Part shown: positions 7,717-16,499 of the stretch, one piece after another
Position numbering within the stretch: position 1 is the stretch's first letter
Layout of the letters: each line of letters begins with the position of its first letter
Assembly (NCBI RefSeq): GCF_013093415.1
Contig: NZ_JABFBC010000002.1
Coordinates: 1-64,000, forward strand
Direction: 5' to 3'
From: Halovulum dunhuangense
Lineage (GTDB): Bacteria > Pseudomonadota > Alphaproteobacteria > Rhodobacterales > Rhodobacteraceae
Length of the DNA: 64,000 nucleotides
Notes under the pieces: generated by a model
The model's database searches: none
Told to the model about the DNA's origin: nothing
Seen by the model: only the letters and a program-made list of their open reading frames with translations
Made by a program: the position numbers and the translations under genes

Positions 7717-9227
7717 GCGGCGAACAGATCCGCGTATTCCCGCCGCAACTCGGCCTTCTGCACCTTGCCCATCGTGTTGCGCGGCAGCGTGTCCACCACG
7801 ATCAGCCGACGCGGCAGCTTGAAGGCGGCAACATTGCCCCGCAGGCTTGCGGCGATGGCATCGAGATCCGGCACCGCCCCCGCCTGCGGCACGATCAGCG
7901 CCACCGGGGTTTCCCCGAAATCGGGATGCGGCACGCCGATCACGGCGCTTTCCAGCACCCCCGGCATCGCATCGAGTTCCAGCTCGATTTCCTTGGGGTA
8001 GATGTTGTAGCCGCCCGAGATGATCAGGTCCTTGGCGCGCCCGACGATATGCACATAGCCGTCGCCGTCCCGCAGGCCCAGGTCGCCGGTCTGGAAAAAT
8101 CCGTCGGGGCGCAGTTCCTCGGCGGTCTTCTCGGGCATCCGCCAGTAGCCCAGGAATACGTTCGGCCCCCGCACCTCGATCTGCCCGATCTGGCCGTGGT
8201 CCAGCGCCGCGCCCGTCGCGGGATCGGTGATCTTCAGCTCGACCCCCGGCAGCGGGAAGCCCACCGTGCCCGCGCGCCGGTCGCCCTCGTAGGGGTTCGA
8301 GGTGCTCATGTTCGTCTCGGTCATCCCGTAGCGTTCCAGGATCCGGTGGCCGGTTCGCTCCTCGAAGCGGGTGTGCGTCTCGGCCAGCAGCGGCGCGCTG
8401 CCCGACACGAAAAGCCGCATGTGGGCGACCAGCTCACGGGTGAATTCCGGCGCGTCCAGAAGCCGCGTGTAGAAGGTCGGCACCCCCATCATCGCGGTCG
8501 CCCGCGGCAGGGCGCGCAGCACCGCGTCGGGGTCGAATTTCGGCAGGAAGATCGTCGCTCCGCCCGCAAGCAGCATCACGTTGGTCGCGACGAACAGCCC
8601 GTGGGTGTGAAAGATCGGCAGCGCGTGCAACAGCACGTCCGCATCGGTGAAGCGCCAGGTCTCGGCCAGCACGCGCGCGTTCGAGATCAGGTTCTCCTGG
8701 CTCAGCATCGCCCCCTTGGATCGGCCCGTCGTCCCCGAGGTGTAGAGCAGCGCCGCCAGGTCATGCAGATGCCGCGGCGCGGTCGGGAAGCGGTCCGGCC
8801 GGTCGGCCGCGAGGGCCGCCAGCGTGCCCCCGCCCCGGGCGTCCAGCGTGAGCAGCTCGGCCCCCGCATCCGCGGCGACCGGGGCCAGCGACTGCGCATC
8901 CGCCGGATCGGCCACGAAGACCCGCGCCGCGCTGTCGCCCAGGAAATAGGCCAGCTCGTGCGCCGTGTAGGCGGTGTTGAGCGGCAGGAACACCGCGCCC
9001 ACCTGCACGCAGGCCGCGTAAAGCGCCAGCGCATCGGGCGATTTCGCCACCTGCGCCGCCACCCGGTCGCCCGGCTCGACGCCAAGCCCGCTGAGCGCAT
9101 GGGCCAGCTTCGCCACGCGCCTCAGGAACGCGTCATGCGTGATGGTGTCGCCATCCCCGGTCAGCAGGAACGGCGTATCGGCCCCGGCATGGGGGGCGAA
9201 CAGCGTGTCGAACAGCGGGTTGCTCAT
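7710..9227 (-). CDS. matB: Malonyl-CoA synthetase (MatB-type acyl-CoA ligase)
   Basis: This 505-residue adenylate-forming ligase has the P-loop LLYTSGTTGRSKGA, YGMTE, TGDLG and the C-terminal catalytic lysine in PRNTMGKVQK. The length and the N-terminal pattern (MSNPLFDTLF...) fit malonyl-CoA/methylmalonyl-CoA synthetases, which activate malonate for fatty acid synthesis or decarboxylation. The start is the ATG behind GAGGAGG at 9227; the frame itself is open upstream to 9254. It is a single gene between the importer and the transaminase. No malonate decarboxylase or carrier is adjacent, so its role in the locus is unclear. Confidence 0.85.
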   Translation of the reverse strand: MSNPLFDTLFAPHAGADTPFLLTGDGDTITHDAFLRRVAKLAHALSGLGVEPGDRVAAQVAKSPDALALYAACVQVGAVFLPLNTAYTAHELAYFLGDSAARVFVADPADAQSLAPVAADAGAELLTLDARGGGTLAALAADRPDRFPTAPRHLHDLAALLYTSGTTGRSKGAMLSQENLISNARVLAETWRFTDADVLLHALPIFHTHGLFVATNVMLLAGGATIFLPKFDPDAVLRALPRATAMMGVPTFYTRLLDAPEFTRELVAHMRLFVSGSAPLLAETHTRFEERTGHRILERYGMTETNMSTSNPYEGDRRAGTVGFPLPGVELKITDPATGAALDHGQIGQIEVRGPNVFLGYWRMPEKTAEELRPDGFFQTGDLGLRDGDGYVHIVGRAKDLIISGGYNIYPKEIELELDAMPGVLESAVIGVPHPDFGETPVALIVPQAGAVPDLDAIAASLRGNVAAFKLPRRLIVVDTLPRNTMGKVQKAELRREYADLFAAK

Positions 9228-9287
9228 GCGGGACCTCCTCTTTCGCAAGCGCATTAGCGCCTGCGAGAGAGAATTTCCACTACCCGC

Positions 9288-10658
9288 TCAGCCGAGCACG
9301 TTCAGCACCGCCTGCGCGGTCTTGTCCACGACCTCGTCCGCCTCGACCGCGCTCAGGCAGAGCGGCGGGGCAAAGCCCAGGATGTCGCCCTGCGGCATGG
9401 CGCGCGCGATCACGCCCAGGCCTGCCAGTTCGGCCGCGATGCGCGCCCCGACCTTTTCGGACGGATCGAAGAAGGCGCGCGTCTCGCGATCCTTGACGAA
9501 CTCGACGGCCGCGAGCATCCCCTCGCCACGCACATCGCCCACATGGGCGTGCGCGCCCAGCGCGTCGCGCAGGCCCGCCAGCAGGTGCGCGCCCACCTTT
9601 TCCGCATTGCCCACCAGCCCCAGCCGGTCGATCAGCGCCAGGTTGGCGACGCCCGCCGCCGCCCCGATGGGATGCGCTGAATAGGTCCAGCCATGCCCGA
9701 AGGGACCGAATTCGTCGGTCCCCTCCTCAAGCACCTTCCACATCCGTTCCGACACGATCGACCCCGACAGCGGCGCATAGGCCGAGGTCAGGCCCTTGGC
9801 GATGGTGATGAGATCGGGCTTCAGCCCGTAATGCTCGGATCCGAACATGGTGCCCAGGCGACCGAACCCCGTCACCACCTCGTCCGCGATCAGCAGGATG
9901 TCGTGCTTCTCCAGGATGGGCTGGATCGCCTCCCAGTAGCCGGCGGGCGGCGGCACGATGCCCCCCGTCCCCAGCAGCGGCTCGGCGATGAAGGCGGCGA
10001 TGGTATCGGCCCCCTCGCGCGCGATCAGCGCCTCCAGGTCGGCGGCGCATTGCGCGGTGAACTCGGCTTCCGACAGCGACAGCTCGGCCCGGCGAAAGTA
10101 ATCCGGCGCGGTGGTGTGAAGCACGTTCGCCAGCGGCAGGTCGAACTTCTTGTGGAACAGCTCCAGCCCGGTCAGCGAGCCGGTCATCAGCCCCGAGCCG
10201 TGATAGCCGCGCCAGCGCGAGATGATCTTCTTCTTTGCGGGGCGGCCGAGGATGTTGTTGTAGTACCAGACCAGCTTGACGTTGGTCTCGTTCGCATCCG
10301 ACCCGCCCAGCCCGAAATAGACCTTGGACATGTGGTCGGGCGCGCGGTCCATGACCATCTTGGCCAGGGTGATCGACGTCTCGGTGCCGTGGCCGACATA
10401 GGAATGGTAATAGGCGAGTTCCGCCGCCTGCGCCGCGATGGCATCGGTGATCTCGCGCCGCCCGTAGCCTGCGTTCACGCAATAGAGCCCGGCGAACGCA
10501 TCCAGCAGCTTTCGCCCGTCGCGATCCTCGATATGCACGCCCGAGGCGCCGGTGATGATCCGCGATGGCGTCTCGCCGCGCGCGTGCTGCGCCAGGTGAG
10601 TCGAGGGATGGAAGAAGTTCTCGCGATCCCAGGCGGCCAGTTGGTCGTTCGTCAGCAT
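9288..10658 (-). CDS. Class III PLP aminotransferase, possible diaminobutyrate or omega-amino acid transaminase
   Basis: This 456-residue fold-type I aminotransferase has GGSDANETNVKL (119-129), the cofactor-binding D259-E260 pair in ADEVVTGFG and the Schiff-base lysine K288 in TIAKGLTSAY. It belongs to the group holding taurine-pyruvate, beta-alanine-pyruvate and ectoine-pathway diaminobutyrate (DoeD) transaminases. The start at 10658 has GGAGAAGAGGG upstream. It is divergent from an ectoine-hydrolase-like gene and an ArgE-type deacetylase. Their products would yield 2,4-diaminobutyrate, so a DoeD-like role is attractive. Taurine or beta-alanine remain real alternatives. Confidence 0.85.
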   Translation of the reverse strand: MLTNDQLAAWDRENFFHPSTHLAQHARGETPSRIITGASGVHIEDRDGRKLLDAFAGLYCVNAGYGRREITDAIAAQAAELAYYHSYVGHGTETSITLAKMVMDRAPDHMSKVYFGLGGSDANETNVKLVWYYNNILGRPAKKKIISRWRGYHGSGLMTGSLTGLELFHKKFDLPLANVLHTTAPDYFRRAELSLSEAEFTAQCAADLEALIAREGADTIAAFIAEPLLGTGGIVPPPAGYWEAIQPILEKHDILLIADEVVTGFGRLGTMFGSEHYGLKPDLITIAKGLTSAYAPLSGSIVSERMWKVLEEGTDEFGPFGHGWTYSAHPIGAAAGVANLALIDRLGLVGNAEKVGAHLLAGLRDALGAHAHVGDVRGEGMLAAVEFVKDRETRAFFDPSEKVGARIAAELAGLGVIARAMPQGDILGFAPPLCLSAVEADEVVDKTAQAVLNVLG

Positions 10659-10893
10659 GTCCCTCTTCTCCTTCATCGCGTGGCATGTGCTGCGCCCAGC
10701 ATCGCGGGCGGGGGCGGGAATGTGAACCCCCTGACGCAACGTCGCCCGGTGGCCGTGCTGCATCGGTGCCGCACGGGTGCCGGATCGGCCCTTGACGCGG
10801 CGGGCCGGGCGGGCCGAAGGTCGGGGCGAACGTGTGCCCTGCCGGGGTCTTCCGACGTTCCGATACCCGACACGACAGGAGGACTTGATCCGG

Positions 10894-12078
10894 ATGGGCC
10901 CCTCGCAGCTTCCCTTCAGCCGGCACGAATATTCCCGCCGCCTGCGCAAGACCCGCGCCGCCATGGACGAGGCGGGCATCGAGGCGCTGTTCGTCACCGA
11001 TCCGTCGAACATGGCCTGGCTCACCGGCTATGACGGCTGGAGCTTCTATGTCCCGCAGGGCGTGCTGGTGCTGCCCGACCAGGACCCGGTCTGGTGGGGC
11101 CGCGCGATGGACGGCAACGGCGCGCTCAGGACCGTCTGGATGGAGTCCGACCGCGTCACCGTCTATGCCGAGGAATACGTCCAGTCCACCGTGCGCCACC
11201 CGATGCAGGACCTGGCCGCCAAGCTGGCCGACTGGGAACTGGGCAGCGCCCGGATCGGGGTCGAGATGGACAACTACTACTATTCCGCCAAGGGCCATGC
11301 GGCGCTGACGGGAAGCCTGCCCAACGCCACCATCACCGACGCCACCGGGCTGGTGAACTGGCAGCGCGGGGTCAAGTCCGACGAGGAAATCGCCTTCATG
11401 CGCAAGGCGGCGCGCATCTCGGAAAAGATCGTGGACGGGCTTCTGGACCGGATCGAGCCGGGCGTGCCCAAGCACGAGGTGGTGGCCGACGCGCTCCGCG
11501 ACGCGATCCGGGGCACGGGCGACGCCTGGGGCGACTACCCGGCGATCATGCCGATGCTGCCCAGCGGCATCGACGCGTCCGCGCCGCACCTGACCTGGGA
11601 CGGGCGCCCCTTCGCCAGCGGCGAGGCCACCTTCTTCGAGATCGCCGGCTGCTACCGCCGCTACCATGCACCGCTCTGCCGGACGCTGTTCCTGGGAACG
11701 CCGCCCGACGACATGCTGCGCGCCGAGGCGGCCCAGATCGAGGGGCTGGAGGCGGGACTCGATGCCGCGCGCCCGGGCAACCTGGCGGGCGATGTGGCGC
11801 GCGCGGTCAAGGACGCCCTGGCCCGCGCCGGCATCGACAAGCGCGGGCGCGTGGGCTATCCCATCGGCCTGTCCTATCCGCCCGACTGGGGCGAACGGAC
11901 GGTATCCCTGCGCGAGGAGGACGAGACGGTGCTGGAGCCTGGCATGACCTTTCACTTCATGCCGGGGCTGTGGATGGACGACTGGGGACTCGAGATCACC
12001 GAAAGCATCCTGATCCGCGACAGCGGCCCGGCCGAGACGCTGTGCAACCGCCCGCGCCGGATGTTCGTGAAGCCCTGA
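10894..12078 (+). CDS. doeA: Ectoine hydrolase-like protein (M24/creatinase fold)
   Basis: This 394-residue protein has a creatinase N-terminal domain (about 1-155) and a pita-bread M24 domain (about 160-390). Metal-dependent M24 peptidases carry two aspartates in the DAG..Y..D.TRT segment. Here that stretch reads FFEIAGCYRRYHAPLCRT (247-264), with E249 and P260 in their places, so it cannot bind metal normally. This is the creatinase/ectoine-hydrolase pattern, in which the glutamate acts directly. GYDGWSFYV (45-53) and YPPDWGERT (328-336) also fit DoeA/EutD, which open the ectoine ring to N-acetyl-2,4-diaminobutyrate. GGAGGA lies 10 nt before the ATG. The stop overlaps the next start (TGATG). 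Confidence 0.72.
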   Translation: MGPSQLPFSRHEYSRRLRKTRAAMDEAGIEALFVTDPSNMAWLTGYDGWSFYVPQGVLVLPDQDPVWWGRAMDGNGALRTVWMESDRVTVYAEEYVQSTVRHPMQDLAAKLADWELGSARIGVEMDNYYYSAKGHAALTGSLPNATITDATGLVNWQRGVKSDEEIAFMRKAARISEKIVDGLLDRIEPGVPKHEVVADALRDAIRGTGDAWGDYPAIMPMLPSGIDASAPHLTWDGRPFASGEATFFEIAGCYRRYHAPLCRTLFLGTPPDDMLRAEAAQIEGLEAGLDAARPGNLAGDVARAVKDALARAGIDKRGRVGYPIGLSYPPDWGERTVSLREEDETVLEPGMTFHFMPGLWMDDWGLEITESILIRDSGPAETLCNRPRRMFVKP

Positions 12079-13244
12079 TGTCCCTTCTCGCCGACAGCAT
12101 CGCAGAGCTTGACCGGCTGGTGGCCTTTCCGACCGTCTCGGCGCGGCCCAATATCGACATGGCGCGCCACCTGGCCCGCCGGCTGGCCGACCTTGGCGCG
12201 CGGGTCGAGCTGATCGCCACCCCCGACGGGACCAAGGCCAACGTGCTGGCCAGCCTCGGGCCGGAAGGCGATGGCGGGATCGTGCTGTCGGGCCATACCG
12301 ACGTGGTCCCGGTCGAGGACCAGGAATGGAGCACCGATCCCTTCGCGCTGCATCAGGCCGACGGCCGTCTCTACGGGCGCGGCACCTGCGACATGAAGGG
12401 CTTCATCGCGGCCTGCATGGCGGTGGCGCCGCGCCTTGCCGCGCGCGAATTGCGCCGCCCGCTGCACTTCGCCTTTACCTACGACGAGGAAACCGGCTGC
12501 CTCGGCGCGCAGCACCTGGTCGAGACGCTGCGCGCCCGCCGGCTGCGCCCGGCGCTGGCCATCATCGGCGAGCCGACATCGATGCGGATGGTCGAGGGGC
12601 ACAAGGGCTGCTGCGAATACACCACCATCTTCACCGGGCGCGAGGGGCATGGCTCGGACCCGGGCCGCGGGGTGAACGCGGTGGAATACGCCGTGCGCTA
12701 CGCCGCCCGCCTGCTGGAGTTGCGCGCCGACCTTACAGCCCGCGCGCCCGATCCCAGCCGCTTCGATCCGCCCTGGACCACGATCAACCTTGGCCGGCTG
12801 TCCGGCGGGCAGGTCCACAACGTGATCCCGCCCCGCGCCGAGATCGACTGGGAAATGCGCCCCGTGACGCAGGCCGACGCCGATCATGTCCGCGCCTCCC
12901 TCGCCCGGCTGGTCGAGGAGGAACTCCTGCCCGAGATGCGCCGCACCGCCCCCGAGTCCGCGATCGAGACCCGCGTCATCGGCGAGGTGGCGGGGCTCGT
13001 CCCGATGGAGGAAAACGCCGCCCGCGACCTGGTGGCGGCGCTGACGGGGGCGAACGCCGCCGACTGCGTGCCCTTCGGCACCGAGGCGGGGCTGTTCCAG
13101 TCGCTGGGCATGTCGGTGGTGGTCTGCGGCCCCGGCGCCATCGCGCAGGCGCACAAGGCCGACGAATATCTCGAGACGGCGCAGCTTGAAGCCTGTCTCG
13201 ACATGCTGACCGCGCTGGAGGCCGATCTTGTCCGCGACCGCTGA
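12078..13244 (+). CDS. argE: ArgE-type M20 deacetylase
   Basis: This 388-residue M20 zinc amidohydrolase has zinc ligands in SGHTDVVP, RGTCDMKGF, YDEETGC and the C-terminal AQAHKADEY, with a dimerisation lid in the middle. Closest family: acetylornithine deacetylase ArgE, which removes an acetyl group from N-acetylornithine. Its start overlaps the stop of the ectoine-hydrolase-like gene (TGATG), so the two are translationally coupled. Known ectoine pathways use a DoeB deacetylase of a different (AstE-like) family. An ArgE-type enzyme here could deacetylate N-acetyl-2,4-diaminobutyrate, one carbon shorter than N-acetylornithine. Ordinary arginine biosynthesis is the alternative. Confidence 0.83.
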   Translation: MSLLADSIAELDRLVAFPTVSARPNIDMARHLARRLADLGARVELIATPDGTKANVLASLGPEGDGGIVLSGHTDVVPVEDQEWSTDPFALHQADGRLYGRGTCDMKGFIAACMAVAPRLAARELRRPLHFAFTYDEETGCLGAQHLVETLRARRLRPALAIIGEPTSMRMVEGHKGCCEYTTIFTGREGHGSDPGRGVNAVEYAVRYAARLLELRADLTARAPDPSRFDPPWTTINLGRLSGGQVHNVIPPRAEIDWEMRPVTQADADHVRASLARLVEEELLPEMRRTAPESAIETRVIGEVAGLVPMEENAARDLVAALTGANAADCVPFGTEAGLFQSLGMSVVVCGPGAIAQAHKADEYLETAQLEACLDMLTALEADLVRDR

Positions 13245-14448
13245 GGCGCATGACAGCCGCTATTCCTGGACAAGGCTCGCCATCACGCTGGCGCTGGCGT
13301 CCATCGGCAATGTCGGCATGTGGGCCATCATCATCACCCTGCCGGCGGTGCAGGCGGATTTCGGCATCGACCGTGGCGGCGCCTCGCTGCCCTATGTCGC
13401 GACGATGCTGGGCTTCGCGCTGGGCAACCTGGTGCTCGGGCGCGCGGTGGACCGCTTCGGGATCGTCCCGGTGCTGATCGGCGCCGCACTGTCGCTGGGC
13501 GCGGGCTTCGCGCTGTCGGCGCTCGCGCCCTCGGTGGTGGTCCTGTCGCTGCTGCAATTCGCCGTGGGCCTTGGCACCGCGGCCAGCTTCGGGCCGCTGA
13601 TCGCCGACATCTCGCACTGGTTCCTGCGCCGCCGTGGCATCGCCGTGTCCATCGCCGCCAGCGGCAACTACCTGTCTGGCGCGATCTGGCCCGTGGTCCT
13701 CAGCCCGCTTCTGGCAAGCCAGGGCTGGCGGGCGGTGTTCCTGGCCCTGGCCGGCATCGCGGTCGCCGGCATGATCCCGCTCGCGCTTATGCTCAAGCGC
13801 CGCCTGCCCGAGGGGGCGAGCGTGGCCGCAGACACCGCGGCGGCGCTGGCCCGCAGCGCCTCGGGCCTGTCGCCGCGGGCGCTCAGCGGGCTTCTGGCCA
13901 TCGCGGGCATCGGCTGCTGCGTGGCGATGTCGATGCCGCAGGTCCATATCGTCGCCTATTGCGTGGACCTGGGCTACGGCCCCGCCGTGGGCGCCGAGAT
14001 GCTGTCGCTGATGCTTCTGGGCGGCGTCGCCTCGCGCATCGTCTCGGGGCTGATCGCGGACCGGCTGGGGGGCGTGCGCACGCTTCTGCTGGGGTCCGTC
14101 CTGCAGATGCTGGCGCTGTTCTTCTACCTGCCCTTCGACGGGCTGGTATCGCTTTATGTGGTCAGCCTGGTGTTCGGCCTTGCCCAGGGCGGCATCGTGC
14201 CGGCCTATGCCATCATCGTGCGCGAATACCTGCCCGCGCGCGAGGCGGGGGCGCGCGTGGGCTTCGTCATCATGGCGACCCTGATCGGCATGGCGCTGGG
14301 CGGCTGGATGTCGGGCTGGATCTATGACGTGACCGGCAGCTACCACCTTGCCTTCATCAACGGCATCGTGTGGAACGCGGCCAACATCGTCATCATGCTG
14401 GCGATCCTCGCGCGCGGGCGGGCGGGGGCGGCCCCGCTGCCGGCCTGA
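13228..14448 (+). CDS. MFS transporter
   Basis: This 406-residue carrier has 12 predicted membrane helices and the MFS loop motif GRAVDRFG between helices 2 and 3, echoed in the second half by GLIADRLGG. It belongs to the monocarboxylate/oxalate-formate-like MFS group. The start is a TTG at 13228 inside the end of the deacetylase gene, supported by GGAG 7 nt upstream. The 17-nt overlap suggests coupled translation in the ectoine-like operon, so it may import or export a substrate of that pathway. Confidence 0.82.
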   Translation: MSATAEAHDSRYSWTRLAITLALASIGNVGMWAIIITLPAVQADFGIDRGGASLPYVATMLGFALGNLVLGRAVDRFGIVPVLIGAALSLGAGFALSALAPSVVVLSLLQFAVGLGTAASFGPLIADISHWFLRRRGIAVSIAASGNYLSGAIWPVVLSPLLASQGWRAVFLALAGIAVAGMIPLALMLKRRLPEGASVAADTAAALARSASGLSPRALSGLLAIAGIGCCVAMSMPQVHIVAYCVDLGYGPAVGAEMLSLMLLGGVASRIVSGLIADRLGGVRTLLLGSVLQMLALFFYLPFDGLVSLYVVSLVFGLAQGGIVPAYAIIVREYLPAREAGARVGFVIMATLIGMALGGWMSGWIYDVTGSYHLAFINGIVWNAANIVIMLAILARGRAGAAPLPA

Positions 14449-14501
14449 ACCGCGACACCAAATCCCTTGCGCGCGACAGGCGCCGAGAGGACACTCCGGC
14501 C

Positions 14502-15875
14502 ATGAGGATCACCCGCCGCACCCTGCTTGGAACCAGCCTTGCCGCCAGCCTTGCCCCGCGCCTCGCGCTGGGCGCGGATGCGCCCCTGCGCGCGCAGGTG
14601 GCGCAGGTCCGGCTTGCCCCCGAGGGCTACCCCGCCACCGACCTGTGGACCTATGACGGCGGCGTGCCCGGCCCCGCGATCCGGGTGCCGCAGGGCGGCC
14701 GCCTGAGCCGCCTGCTGGTCAACGACCTGCCCCAGCCCACCACGATCCACTGGCACGGCATCCGCCTGCCCAACGCCATGGACGGCGTGCCCGGCATGAC
14801 GCAGGCCCCCGTCGCCCCCGGCGAAAGCTTTGCCTACGACTTCGCCGCGCCCGATGCCGGCACCTACTGGTACCACTCGCATTTCCGCTCGCTCGAACAG
14901 GTGGCGCGCGGGCTGTCGGGCCCGCTGATCGTGACCGAGGCGGAAGGCGCGCCAGAGGTGGACCGCGACGAGGTGATCCACCTGTCGGACTGGCGCCTGT
15001 CGGACACCGCCGCCATCGCCGACGATTTCGGCCATCCGCACGACCTGTCCCATGCCGGGCGGCTGGGCAATTTCGTCACCGCCAACGGCCAGTCGGAACT
15101 GCGCTACCAGGCCCGCCAGGGCGAGCGGTTCCGCCTGCGCCTGATCAACGCCGCCCCCGCCCGCATCTTCGAGCTGCGCCTTCAGGGCCTGTCGGGCTGG
15201 GTCGTGGCGGTGGACGGCATGCCGCTCGACGCGCCCACGGCGATCGGGCAGATCTTCGTCGGGCCCGGCCAGCGGGTGGACATGCTGGTGGACGTGACCG
15301 CCGATCCCGGCGACGAGGCCTTCCTGCTGGAGATCGACCGCGGCGAGGGGTTTTCCCTTGCCTCCTTCGCCGTCGCCCCCGGGGGCGGCACCCCCCGCAG
15401 GCCCGCCCCCGCGGCGCTGCCCGCCAATCCCGGCCAGACGCCGCTTGGGCTTTCGGATGCGCGGCCGGTGCCGCTTGCGATGGATGGCGGCGCCATGCGC
15501 GGCCTGTCACAGGCGGTCTGGAAGGGCCGGACGCTGGACGGCCGCAGCCTTGCGATGGAGGGGCAGTTCTGGGCCTTCAACGGCATCGTCGGCATGGGCG
15601 ATGCGCCCCTCATCGAAGCCGCGATCGGCGAGACGCTGCGCATCCCCATCGCCAACCGCACCGCCTTTCCGCACGCGATGCACCTGCACGGCCACCATTT
15701 CCGCGAACTGCGCGCCGATGGCAGCCTGGGCCTGTGGCGCGACACCATCCTGATCGACCCGGGCCAGACGCGCGAGATCGTCTTTCTGGCCGACAACCCC
15801 GGCGACTGGATGTTCCATTGCCACATGCTCTCGCACCACGCCGCGGGCATGGGGACATGGATCAGGGTGGTGTGA
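14502..15875 (+). CDS. Tat-exported multicopper oxidase
   Basis: This 457-residue three-cupredoxin-domain multicopper oxidase begins with a twin-arginine signal (RITRRTLLGTS) and a cleavage region near residue 25. All four copper motifs are present: HWHG, YHSH, HLHGHHF and the C-terminal HCHMLSHHAAGM, which gives the type 1 and type 3 ligands with an axial methionine. Such periplasmic enzymes oxidise Cu(I), metals or phenols with O2. No methionine-rich insert typical of CueO is apparent. It follows the MFS gene by about 50 nt with its own ribosome site (GAGAGG) and may be separate from that operon. Confidence 0.9.
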   Translation: MRITRRTLLGTSLAASLAPRLALGADAPLRAQVAQVRLAPEGYPATDLWTYDGGVPGPAIRVPQGGRLSRLLVNDLPQPTTIHWHGIRLPNAMDGVPGMTQAPVAPGESFAYDFAAPDAGTYWYHSHFRSLEQVARGLSGPLIVTEAEGAPEVDRDEVIHLSDWRLSDTAAIADDFGHPHDLSHAGRLGNFVTANGQSELRYQARQGERFRLRLINAAPARIFELRLQGLSGWVVAVDGMPLDAPTAIGQIFVGPGQRVDMLVDVTADPGDEAFLLEIDRGEGFSLASFAVAPGGGTPRRPAPAALPANPGQTPLGLSDARPVPLAMDGGAMRGLSQAVWKGRTLDGRSLAMEGQFWAFNGIVGMGDAPLIEAAIGETLRIPIANRTAFPHAMHLHGHHFRELRADGSLGLWRDTILIDPGQTREIVFLADNPGDWMFHCHMLSHHAAGMGTWIRVV

Positions 15876-15881
15876 GGGCCC

Positions 15882-16193
15882 TCAATGCGTCCAGGACACC
15901 CGGCGCCCGCTGGCGAAGTTGTCGCCATAGCCGCCGGGGCGGATGTTGGGCTTGCGGGGCTTGGGCTGCATCACCTGGTAGGGGATGCCATGCTTCTCGG
16001 CATAGGCGCGCGCCTGCTCCAGGTCGTCGAATTCCAGCCGCACCTGCGCCTGGGTATCGCCCGATCCGGTCCAGCCCATGAGCGGGTCCTTGACCCGCGC
16101 CTCGGCCGGCTCGAACTCCAGCACCCAGTCCTTCGTCCGCGCCTGCCCCGAGGACATCGCCGATTTCGCCGGTTTGAAGATGCGCGCAACCAT
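15882..16193 (-). CDS. NDUFS4-like complex I accessory subunit
   Basis: This 103-residue soluble protein of the ETC_C1_NDUFA4 family is the 18-kDa accessory subunit of respiratory complex I found in alphaproteobacteria and mitochondria. It begins [16 protein letters not shown], then WVLEFEP, and has the core [20 protein letters not shown], a region conserved in NDUFS4. It binds the peripheral arm of NADH dehydrogenase. The ATG at 16193 fits the family start; a longer frame to 16388 runs through a large hairpin and is unlikely. It is encoded alone, convergent with the multicopper oxidase. Confidence 0.9.
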   Translation of the reverse strand: MVARIFKPAKSAMSSGQARTKDWVLEFEPAEARVKDPLMGWTGSGDTQAQVRLEFDDLEQARAYAEKHGIPYQVMQPKPRKPNIRPGGYGDNFASGRRVSWTH

Positions 16194-16270
16194 CCGTTCT
16201 CTCCGCAGAAATTCCGCCCCCTTATCGCGTGCAACGGCCCGTGGGGCAAGGGCGGATCGGGGGTTCGGCG

Positions 16271-16330
16271 TGCGCCAGCCGGGCGCGGGGAGTGAGGGGT
16301 GGGGTTCGGGGCCCGCGCCCGGCTGGCGCA
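16271..16330. repeat. Large perfect inverted repeat upstream of uvrB
   Basis: A 19-bp arm at 16271-16289 (TGCGCCAGCCGGGCGCGGG) is exactly complementary to 16312-16330, with a 22-nt G-rich loop. It lies between divergent genes, so it is not the terminator of either. It could be an intergenic mobile palindrome of the REP type or a regulatory structure in an RNA leader. Confidence 0.8.
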
Positions 16331-16499
16331 TCGTTGCTTGCCCCTCATGGTTAACAAGCTGGCCGCAGCCCTTGCAACAGGAAAACAACCCTTGGGTTGA
16401 TATATATTTTCAGAACGCAACCTCTGGTTTTAACCCGATCTTTACCTTGATTCCCCCCACCCCCCGGACACATCTATGCGCTCAGAGAGGATCCCCCCG

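Noticed and set aside
9288-10658. Firm call of taurine-pyruvate aminotransferase
   Set aside because: The family motifs do not separate taurine, beta-alanine and diaminobutyrate enzymes. The context favours diaminobutyrate, and no taurine-specific genes adjoin it.
16381-16499. LexA operator before uvrB
   Set aside because: I looked for GAAC-N7-GAAC and GTTC-N7-GTTC; GAAC at 16413 has no partner at the right distance. Only a short CAACCC-TT-GGGTTG palindrome at 16386-16399 is present.
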